NCBI GenBank assembly: GCA_003255745.1
Contig: QKYL01000212.1
Location: 117,723-181,722, forward strand
Direction of reading: 5' to 3'
DNA: 64,000 nucleotides
From: Paracoccus saliphilus
GTDB taxonomy: Bacteria; Pseudomonadota; Alphaproteobacteria; Rhodobacterales; Rhodobacteraceae
Position numbers and translations under genes: made by a program. Of the stretch, positions 47,631 to 64,000 are shown piece after piece. The notes beneath the pieces are model-generated. The model made no database searches and had not been told where the DNA came from. It saw only the letters and a list, made by a program, of their open reading frames with translations. How positions within the stretch are numbered: the stretch's first letter is position 1; each line of letters begins with the position of its first letter.

Positions 47631-47720
47631 TTGGCTGCGGAAGGCGCCGGTCCTTCGGGACACGGGCCGTACCGCTAAATCGGCCCCATCCGCGGGCTTG
47701 ATGATGAAGGAGTAGGCCAG

Positions 47721-48173
47721 ATGGCCAAGAAAGTAGTTGGCAGCCTCAAGCTGCAGATCAAGGCGGGTCAGGCGAACCCGTCGCCCCCCGTCGGCCCCGC
47801 ACTGGGTCAGCGCGGCATCAACATCATGGCCTTCTGCAAGGAGTTCAACGCTCGCACGCAGGAGATGGAGCAGGGTTCGCCCGTGCCCGTCGTGATCACC
47901 TATTACGCCGACAAGTCGTTCAGCTTCGAGACGAAGACGCCCCCGGCGTCCTTCCTGCTGAAAAAGGCCGCCGGCCTGAAGCCGGTTGGCAAGCGCAACC
48001 GCGCCAAGGGTTCGGACAAGCCTGGCCGCGCGACCGCCGGTTCGGTGACCGTCAAGCAGGTGCGCGAGATTGCTGAAGCCAAGATGGCCGACCTGTCCGC
48101 GAACGACGTCGAAGCCGCGATGAAGATCATCGTAGGCTCCGCCCGGTCGATCGGTATCGAGGTGAGGGGCTGA
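47721..48173 (+). CDS. rplK: 50S ribosomal protein L11
   Basis: A 150-residue protein, slightly longer than E. coli L11 (142). N-terminal [20 protein letters not shown] and C-terminal rRNA-binding [18 protein letters not shown] are typical. Forms the GTPase-associated centre with L10/L12. It is followed by rplA after two bases. Confidence 0.98.
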   Translation: MAKKVVGSLKLQIKAGQANPSPPVGPALGQRGINIMAFCKEFNARTQEMEQGSPVPVVITYYADKSFSFETKTPPASFLLKKAAGLKPVGKRNRAKGSDKPGRATAGSVTVKQVREIAEAKMADLSANDVEAAMKIIVGSARSIGIEVRG

Positions 48174-48175
48174 TC

Positions 48176-48874
48176 ATGGCAAAGTTTTCCAAGAAGAAGA
48201 CCGCGGCCCGCGCCGCTTTTGAAGGCAAGTCCAACCTGACCGTCGAGGACGCGATCAAGCTGGTCAAGACCTCGGCCTCGGCCAAGTTCGACGAGACGGT
48301 TGAGATCGCGCTGAACCTGGGCGTCGACCCGCGCCACGCCGACCAGATGGTCCGTGGTGTCGTGACGCTGCCCGCCGGTACCGGCAAGGACGTCCGCGTC
48401 GCCGTGTTTGCCCGTGGTCCCAAGGCTGACGAAGCCAAGGCCGCCGGTGCGGACATCGTCGGCGCCGAGGACCTGATGGAGACCATCCAGTCCGGCAAGA
48501 TCGAGTTCGACCGCTGCATCGCAACGCCGGACATGATGCCGCTGGTCGGTCGTCTGGGCAAGATCCTGGGCCCGCGCAACCTGATGCCGAACCCCAAGGT
48601 CGGCACCGTGACCATGGACGTGACCGGTGCGGTCAACGCGGCCAAGGGCGGCGAGGTCCAGTTCAAGGCCGAGAAGGCGGGCGTCGTCCATGCCGGCATC
48701 GGCAAGGTGTCGTTCGACGAGGACAAGCTGGCCCAGAACCTGCGCGCCTTCGTGGACGCGGTCAGCCGGGCCAAGCCCACGGGCGCGAAGGGGACCTACA
48801 TGAAGAAGGTCTCGATCAGCTCGACCATGGGCCCGGGCGTGTCGGTGGACGTCGTCTCGGCGACCGCTAACTGA
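48176..48874 (+). CDS. rplA: 50S ribosomal protein L1
   Basis: A 232-residue protein. Key segments are [22 protein letters not shown] and the RNA-binding [15 protein letters not shown]. In E. coli L1 represses translation of the rplKA message. Starts two bases after rplK stop. Confidence 0.98.
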   Translation: MAKFSKKKTAARAAFEGKSNLTVEDAIKLVKTSASAKFDETVEIALNLGVDPRHADQMVRGVVTLPAGTGKDVRVAVFARGPKADEAKAAGADIVGAEDLMETIQSGKIEFDRCIATPDMMPLVGRLGKILGPRNLMPNPKVGTVTMDVTGAVNAAKGGEVQFKAEKAGVVHAGIGKVSFDEDKLAQNLRAFVDAVSRAKPTGAKGTYMKKVSISSTMGPGVSVDVVSATAN

Positions 48875-49101
48875 GAATTTCCCGGCCGCAAGGTCGGGAA
48901 TGACGGGGCAGCCGCAAGCCGCCCCGTCCTGTCCGAGACGGAGGGTGCAGGGAAACCTGCTTAATGTCCTTCCTGAGATGGGGAAGCATTTTTCCGAAGG
49001 TCCAGACCTTCGGGTGATCTTGCCCTAGCGGACCCGACCCGGTCACATTCGAGACCGGGAAAAGTGAGAGCGGGGGGAAACCCCCTACTTGGAGTGAAAC
49101 C
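48875..49101 (+). promoter_or_regulatory. rplJ leader region, candidate L10-binding leader
   Basis: The 227 bases between rplA and rplJ hold several stable hairpins, including GACGGGGC (48902–48909) with GCCCCGTC (48921–48928). In E. coli L10(L12)4 binds such a leader to repress its own translation. I infer the same role from position and structure; the consensus kink-turn was not verified. Confidence 0.4.
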
Positions 49102-49617
49102 GTGGATAGAGCACAAAAAGAACAGGTGGTCGACGAACTCGGCCAGATCTTTGAAAGCTCTGGCGTCGTGGTGGTTGCCCACTACGAGGGGATGACGGTT
49201 GCACATATGCAGGACCTGCGGGCGCGCATGCGCGAAGCCGGCGGTTCCGTTCGCGTTGCCAAGAACAAGCTCGCCAAGATCGCCCTGGAAGGTAAGCCCT
49301 GCGCAAGCATCGCTGATTATCTGACGGGCATGACCGTGATCACCTATTCGGAAGATCCGACCGCTGCGGCCCGGATCGCCGACAAGTACGCCAAGGACAA
49401 CGATCGTTTCGTGATCCTGGGCGGTGCCATGGGTGACTCGGCGCTGGACCCCGCCGGTGTGAAAGCCGTCGCCTCGATGCCGTCGCGTGAAGAGCTGATC
49501 GCTCAGATCGTGTCCTGCCTCGGTGCGCCTGCCTCCAACATCGCCGGTGCCATTGGCGCGCCTGCTTCGAACATCGCGAGCATCCTTACGACCCTTGAGG
49601 AACGTGAGGCTGCGTAA
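49102..49617 (+). CDS. rplJ: 50S ribosomal protein L10
   Basis: A 171-residue stalk base protein. [37 protein letters not shown] and the C-terminal helix with repeated [10 protein letters not shown] segments that bind L12 dimers are visible. The start is GTG 49102 after TTGGAGTG. Confidence 0.97.
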   Translation: MDRAQKEQVVDELGQIFESSGVVVVAHYEGMTVAHMQDLRARMREAGGSVRVAKNKLAKIALEGKPCASIADYLTGMTVITYSEDPTAAARIADKYAKDNDRFVILGGAMGDSALDPAGVKAVASMPSREELIAQIVSCLGAPASNIAGAIGAPASNIASILTTLEEREAA

Positions 49618-49682
49618 GCAACCCGATCCCTGCGTGTGGTTGAAGACCCGACGTTGGAACACTAACTGGAAAGAACGGAAAA

Positions 49683-50054
49683 ATGGCTGACCTTAAGCAA
49701 CTCGCAGAACAAATCGTGGGCCTGACCCTGCTGGAAGCCCAAGAACTGAAGACCATCCTGAAAGACGAGTACGGCATCGAGCCGGCAGCCGGTGGCGCCG
49801 TCATGATGGCTGGCCCGGCCGCTGCTGCCGAAGCCGAAGAAGAGAAGACCGAATTCGACGTCGTCCTGACCGACGCCGGCGCCAACAAGATCAACGTGAT
49901 CAAGGAAGTGCGCGGCATCACCGGTCTGGGCCTGAAAGAAGCCAAGGACCTGGTCGAAGCCGGTGGCAAGGTCAAGGAAGGCGCTTCCAAGGCTGACGCT
50001 GAAGAAATCAAGAAAAAGCTCGAAGCGGCTGGCGCCAAGGTCGAGCTGAAGTAA
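49683..50054 (+). CDS. rplL: 50S ribosomal protein L7/L12
   Basis: A 123-residue stalk protein with an N-terminal dimer domain ([19 protein letters not shown]), an Ala/Glu-rich hinge and the C-terminal factor-binding domain [19 protein letters not shown]. Recruits translation GTPases. Confidence 0.98.
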   Translation: MADLKQLAEQIVGLTLLEAQELKTILKDEYGIEPAAGGAVMMAGPAAAAEAEEEKTEFDVVLTDAGANKINVIKEVRGITGLGLKEAKDLVEAGGKVKEGASKADAEEIKKKLEAAGAKVELK

Positions 50055-50080
50055 TCGGTCGCAAGACCGTTGTCGAAAGG

Positions 50081-50108
50081 GCAGGGTCCGGGATTTCCCG
50101 GTCCCTGC
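50081..50108 (+). promoter_or_regulatory. long hairpin between rplL and rpoB
   Basis: A 13-bp stem with one T-T mismatch: GCAGGGTCCGGGA (50081–50093) against TCCCGGTCCCTGC (50096–50108). A smaller hairpin CGGTC-GCAA-GACCG precedes it (50056–50069). In E. coli this intergenic interval has a transcription attenuator and an RNase III cut site; the same role is inferred. Confidence 0.45.
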
Positions 50109-50228
50109 CGAACCTGTCTTGGAGGGCGGTTTCTCCGCCAGACCTTCCTTCAGGGCATGTTCGAGGTTCGGGAGCCGCGCGGTGGGACGCACGGCACGAA
50201 TGGAACCTCACCCCTGCATTCGTAGGCC

Positions 50229-50254
50229 CGTTCCGGGTGCCCCGACCCGGAACG
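50229..50254 (+). promoter_or_regulatory. perfect 10-bp hairpin just before rpoB
   Basis: CGTTCCGGGT (50229–50238) and ACCCGGAACG (50245–50254), six-base loop, about 30 bases before the rpoB start. Possible site for translational control of beta-subunit synthesis or mRNA processing. Confidence 0.4.
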
Positions 50255-50283
50255 CGCGCGAAGACGAAAGGTGACAAGACCCC

Positions 50284-54429
<4,146 letters not shown>

Positions 54430-54481
54430 GGGCGCAAGCCCTCACCACTCCTTCTTCCGTGCCCTTCATTAGGAATTGAGA

Positions 54482-58738
<4,257 letters not shown>

Positions 58739-58758
58739 TCCTGACCTGATGACCAGTG

Positions 58759-58787
58759 AAAGGCCCGGCCCCCAAGCCGGGCCTTTC
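58759..58787 (+). terminator. intrinsic terminator of the rpoBC operon
   Basis: A perfect 11-bp stem, AAAGGCCCGGC (58759–58769) with GCCGGGCCTTT (58776–58786), and a short T-tract. Confidence 0.85.
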
Positions 58788-58833
58788 CGCATTTCCGTTC
58801 CCGCACAATCTTGCATGACGTGAATCTTGTTGC

Positions 58834-58862
58834 TTGCCTGAGGCGTGACCGGGGCCTAACCC
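58834..58862 (+). promoter_or_regulatory. possible promoter of the transporter–rhamnosyltransferase pair
   Basis: TTGCCT (58834–58839) and TAACCC (58857–58862), 17-base spacer. The -10 match is weak. Confidence 0.35.
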
Positions 58863-58894
58863 TTTGAAAGAAGCATCCAAGGCCGAACCCCGTC

Positions 58895-59833
58895 ATGCGC
58901 ACCCCCCTGATCTCTCCCTCACGCCGGGTCCGGCCCGCATCGGTTCAGCCTCTGCCCCTGCAGCCGGGCGACAACCTGCGCGGCGCGGGGTTGATGACGC
59001 TGTCAATGATGGGGTTTTCCTGCAATGACGCGGTCATCAAGTTCCTGACCCAGGACATGCCGCTTTACCAGGCGATCACGCTGCGCGGGCTGTTCGTGAT
59101 GGCGGCGCTGGTCGTGCTGGCCTCGCGCAGCGGCGGGTTGCAGCTGCGCATCGGCCGTAACGCGCGCCTGCCCATGATCCTGCGGTTGGTGGGCGAAATC
59201 GCCTCGACCTTGTTGTTCCTGAACGCCCTGCAGCGCATGGCGATCGGTGACCTGACGGCGGTGATGCAGTCGCTGCCGCTGGTGGTCATGTTGGGCGCGG
59301 CAGTGTTCTTCAAGGAGAAGCTGGGCTGGCGGCGACTGATCGCGGTGGGCGTCGGGATGGCGGGCGTCCTGATCATACTTCGGCCGGGCAGCGGCACCTT
59401 CGGAATCTGGTCGTTGGTGGCGCTGGCCGCCATGCTGATGGTCGCGCTGCGGGACTTGGCCACGCGACAGTTCGGCCGCGAGGTCAGTTCGACCACGATC
59501 GCCTTTTATGCGGCTGTCGTGGTCACGCTGACGGGCTTCATTCTCAGCCTGGTGCAGGGATGGATCATGCCTGAGCTGCAGCACATCCTGCTGCTGATCC
59601 TCAGCGGCAGCTTCCTGACGGTCGGCTATGTCAGCGCAGTCGCCGCCATGCGCGTTGGAGAGATCTCGGCCGTGGCTCCGTTCCGCTATACCTCGTTGCT
59701 GGCGGCGATCCTGCTGGGGTTGGTGGTCTTCGGCGACTGGCCTGACCTGTGGACCTGGGTTGGCTCGGGCCTTGTGGTAGGGGCGGGGATCTATACGATC
59801 TGGCGCGAGGCTCAACTGGGACGGCGGCGCTGA
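58895..59833 (+). CDS. DMT-superfamily (EamA) transporter
   Basis: A 312-residue inner-membrane protein with about ten helices in two EamA repeats (SMMGFSCNDAVIKFLTQDMPLYQ and ALAAMLMVALRDLATRQF). Family members export amino acids, nucleotides or other metabolites; the substrate is unknown. The first 25 residues are a Pro/Arg-rich extension, so a later start is conceivable. It sits between rpoC and the str operon and overlaps the next gene by one base. Confidence 0.88.
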   Translation: MRTPLISPSRRVRPASVQPLPLQPGDNLRGAGLMTLSMMGFSCNDAVIKFLTQDMPLYQAITLRGLFVMAALVVLASRSGGLQLRIGRNARLPMILRLVGEIASTLLFLNALQRMAIGDLTAVMQSLPLVVMLGAAVFFKEKLGWRRLIAVGVGMAGVLIILRPGSGTFGIWSLVALAAMLMVALRDLATRQFGREVSSTTIAFYAAVVVTLTGFILSLVQGWIMPELQHILLLILSGSFLTVGYVSAVAAMRVGEISAVAPFRYTSLLAAILLGLVVFGDWPDLWTWVGSGLVVGAGIYTIWREAQLGRRR

Positions 59834-60648
59834 TGCGGGTGCAGATGCTGGGACTGTGCCGCTTTTCCTATCTTGGGATGCGCGGCTACCAGGTCGAACA
59901 TGACACGATCGAGGCGCGCCGGGCCTATCTTTATGACCCTGACCGTCTGGATCGCCGCTGGCAGTGGTTTACGACCGTCGCCCTGCCGGGATGGCAGGCG
60001 CAGACGGACCCTGATTACACGCTGGTGGTAATGACCGGGCCGGACCTGCCCGAGCCTTGGCTGGGCCGCCTGCGCGACTTGTGCCAGAAGCTGCCCCAGC
60101 TGCGTCTGGAGCTTGTGCCGCCGATGGAGTTCCATCTGCAGGCCTGCCGCGCGGCCGTGGCGCCGCATGTGGACCCTTCGGCCGAGGTGATCGGTCATTT
60201 CCGGCATGACGACGATGACGCGGTCGCGGTGGATTACATCGCCCTGACCCGGCGCGACTTTCGCAGGGTCAAGGCGCTGTGGAAGGCGGAAGGCAGGCTG
60301 TCGCTGGATTACGGGCGCGGCCTGATGGTCCAGGCCAAGGACGGACAGCTGAAGATCACGCCCCGCCTGTGCCACAACATGGGGGTCGCGCTGACGATCT
60401 TCCTGCCGCCCGAGGCTGAGGAGACGGCGCTGAACTACAACCATGCCAAGCTGGCGCAATGGATGCCGGGCGTATCGATCAACGGCCCGCTGATGTTCAT
60501 TCGCTCGATCCACGATGACAGCGACTCGGGGGATATGGGACCCGGTCTTCCCTGGCAGCCCGAGGACGGCACCCTGAACCGGCAGCTGCGCCAGCGCTTT
60601 GGCGTGACACGGGCGGCGCTGAACGATCTGGCGGCTCGTATCGGCTGA
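59833..60648 (+). CDS. putative rhamnosyl transferase family protein
   Basis: A 271-residue protein. MLGLCRFSYLGMRGYQVEH, WQWFTTVALPGWQAQTDPDYTL and HFRHDDDDAVAVDYI (an acidic DXD-like motif) match the Rhamno_transf family named by similarity, whose real donor and acceptor are unproven. Cytosolic, no membrane helix. Coupled to the DMT transporter by TGATG. No other polysaccharide genes are nearby. Confidence 0.75.
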   Translation: MRVQMLGLCRFSYLGMRGYQVEHDTIEARRAYLYDPDRLDRRWQWFTTVALPGWQAQTDPDYTLVVMTGPDLPEPWLGRLRDLCQKLPQLRLELVPPMEFHLQACRAAVAPHVDPSAEVIGHFRHDDDDAVAVDYIALTRRDFRRVKALWKAEGRLSLDYGRGLMVQAKDGQLKITPRLCHNMGVALTIFLPPEAEETALNYNHAKLAQWMPGVSINGPLMFIRSIHDDSDSGDMGPGLPWQPEDGTLNRQLRQRFGVTRAALNDLAARIG

Positions 60649-60680
60649 GGCACGCGTTCCGGCAGGGCAGGGGCACCAGG

Positions 60681-60709
60681 TTGACAGCAGTGGGGATTCC
60701 CCTTATAGC
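60681..60709 (+). promoter_or_regulatory. strong predicted promoter of the str operon
   Basis: A perfect TTGACA (60681–60686), a 17-base spacer and TATAGC (60704–60709). The leader to rpsL is about 200 bases. Confidence 0.75.
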
Positions 60710-60795
60710 CCCGCTACCCGGCGGGAAACCGTTTCGGGAACCAGAACCTGTGAGGTCACGATCCGGGCCGAATCGCCCCGATCCTCTGGAATTAC

Positions 60796-60825
60796 GCCCG
60801 TCAGCCCGTTTTGGGCGGGACGGGC
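60796..60825 (+). promoter_or_regulatory. long hairpin in the str operon leader
   Basis: GCCCGTC (60796–60802) pairs with GACGGGC (60819–60825), with an inner GCCC/GGGC stem, followed by TTGGTGTTTTGC. It could act as an attenuator or protein-binding leader for rpsL; function inferred. Confidence 0.4.
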
Positions 60826-60913
60826 TTGGTGTTTTGCGATTCGCGCAAGATACCGTCGAGAAGCGGCGCAACCGAGCGGTTGCGAGTATTGACAGAGCAA
60901 GACGGGGAACCGA

Positions 60914-61285
60914 ATGCCGACGATCCAACAGCTGATCCGCAAACCGCGGCAGCCGAAAGTGCAGCGCTCCAAGTCGCAGCACCTTCAGGGCTGCCCGCAG
61001 AAGCGCGGCGTCTGCACGCGCGTCTATACCACGACGCCGAAGAAACCGAACTCCGCTATGCGCAAGGTGGCCAAGGTCCGCCTGACGAATGGCTTCGAGG
61101 TCATCTCCTACATTCCGGGCGAAAAGCACAACCTGCAGGAACACAGCGTCGTGCTGATCCGCGGCGGCCGCGTGAAAGACCTTCCGGGTGTCCGTTACCA
61201 CATCCTGCGCGGTGTGCTGGATACCCAGGGCGTCAAGGATCGTCGCCAGCGTCGTTCGAAATACGGCGCGAAGCGTCCGAAGTAA
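60914..61285 (+). CDS. rpsL: 30S ribosomal protein S12
   Basis: A 123-residue decoding-centre protein. [15 protein letters not shown], the [18 protein letters not shown] segment with the streptomycin-determining Lys, and [13 protein letters not shown] are wild-type. First gene of the str operon. Confidence 0.99.
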   Translation: MPTIQQLIRKPRQPKVQRSKSQHLQGCPQKRGVCTRVYTTTPKKPNSAMRKVAKVRLTNGFEVISYIPGEKHNLQEHSVVLIRGGRVKDLPGVRYHILRGVLDTQGVKDRRQRRSKYGAKRPK

Positions 61286-61297
61286 GGAGAGGCATCA

Positions 61298-61768
61298 ATG
61301 TCCCGTCGTCACGCCGCTGAAAAGCGCGAAGTCCTGCCCGACGCCAAATTTGGCGATCGCGTGCTGACCAAATTCATGAACAACCTGATGGTTGACGGCA
61401 AGAAATCGACCGCCGAGCGGATCGTCTACAGCGCGCTGGAGCGCGTGCAGACCCGCCTGAAGCGCGAGCCGATCGAAGTCTTCCACGAGGCGCTGGAAAA
61501 CGTGAAGCCCTCGGTCGAGGTGCGTTCGCGCCGCGTCGGTGGTGCCACCTACCAGGTCCCGGTCGAGGTTCGCCCGACCCGCCGCGAGGCGCTGGCCATC
61601 CGCTGGCTGATCACCGCCGCGGCCAAGCGCAACGAGAACACGATGGAAGAGCGCCTGGCAGGCGAGCTGTCCGATGCCGTCAACGGCCGCGGCACCGCTG
61701 TCAAGAAGCGCGAAGACACGCACAAGATGGCCGACGCCAACAAGGCGTTCAGCCACTACCGCTGGTAA
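61298..61768 (+). CDS. rpsG: 30S ribosomal protein S7
   Basis: A 156-residue primary rRNA-binding protein of the 30S head. [40 protein letters not shown] and RKRRVGG-like [15 protein letters not shown] are typical. Spaced 12 bases after rpsL; follows AAGGAGAGG. Confidence 0.99.
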   Translation: MSRRHAAEKREVLPDAKFGDRVLTKFMNNLMVDGKKSTAERIVYSALERVQTRLKREPIEVFHEALENVKPSVEVRSRRVGGATYQVPVEVRPTRREALAIRWLITAAAKRNENTMEERLAGELSDAVNGRGTAVKKREDTHKMADANKAFSHYRW

Positions 61769-61786
61769 GGCGAAAGGATCCGACCC

Positions 61787-63910
<2,124 letters not shown>

Positions 63911-63970
63911 TCTTGCGGCGGGGCTACGGTCCCGCCACTTTAGCTGCATTGACGAACAAGGAGCCATTCC

Positions 63971-64000
63971 ATGGCAAAGGCAAAGTTTGAACGGACGAAA
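63971..64000 (+). CDS. tuf: elongation factor Tu, first ten residues (cut by window edge)
   Basis: The last 30 bases encode MAKAKFERTK, the standard EF-Tu N-terminus, after AAGGAGCC. Position after fusA confirms it. The rest lies beyond the window. Confidence 0.9.
   Translation, partial: MAKAKFERTK

Overview
The window is 64 kb of high-GC, gene-dense chromosome from an alphaproteobacterium. Gene content and order fit the Rhodobacteraceae/Paracoccaceae, most likely Paracoccus or a close relative. The main clues are a SoxR/SqrR-type ArsR regulator next to a SoxS-like thioredoxin, the hemD–Mic60–HemY cluster that is typical of alphaproteobacteria, DUF4170 beside waaA and lpxK, SecG with a long Ala/Pro tail, and the tRNA-Trp–secE–nusG–rplKAJL–rpoBC–str block. 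The genus is inferred, not proven. I see no prophage, insertion sequence, CRISPR array or rRNA operon, and nearly everything is core or conserved accessory content.

Layout. 0–4.4 kb: end-truncated serS, a persulfide-sensor type ArsR gene with its thioredoxin partner, meaB, ada and rpmB. 4.4–8.8 kb: a copper block, with a DUF2946 (CutF/CruR-like) leader gene and a PCu(A)C chaperone facing copA and an arylesterase. 8.8–16 kb: an L,D-transpeptidase, mnmH, and a four-gene BMP-type nucleoside ABC transporter ending in purine nucleoside phosphorylase. 16–26.4 kb: nfuA–tsaB–rimI, a universal stress gene, an isolated sugar transferase, truA with an XpaC-like gene and a tiny membrane peptide, lpxK–waaA–DUF4170, then tsaD–gpsA–YCII–EVE. 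26.4–30.7 kb: hemD, Mic60, HemY and tRNA-Thr. 30.7–38.4 kb: a lone MrcB_N-domain gene, pyrG, secG, cobQ, ispH, gst, rnhA, a TRIC-family channel and a truncated haemoglobin. 38.5–46.5 kb: queF, ileS with an apparent leader peptide, an aldo/keto reductase, a glycosyltransferase-like gene, tRNA-Tyr, rlmB, a YHS protein and a CoA-binding protein. 46.5–64 kb: tRNA-Trp, the secE to rpoC block, a two-gene insertion, then rpsL–rpsG–fusA–tuf (cut off by the window end).

Many genes overlap by one or four bases (TGATG or ATGA), so translational coupling is the rule. Several promoters have near-consensus -35/-10 boxes with 17-base spacers. The tRNA-Trp and tRNA-Tyr promoters share identical hexamers.

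The most interesting signals are regulatory RNA elements. Upstream of ileS lies a 15-codon reading frame with Ile-Arg-Ile codons that begins where the transcript should start and ends inside the loop of a GC-rich hairpin; this looks like a leaderless attenuation peptide. In the copper block a perfect 10-bp stem sits between the DUF2946 gene and the chaperone gene, and a second perfect 10-bp stem lies just upstream of copA. Other items worth checking are a 27-residue membrane peptide before the XpaC-like gene and a solitary MrcB_N domain with no partner nuclease.
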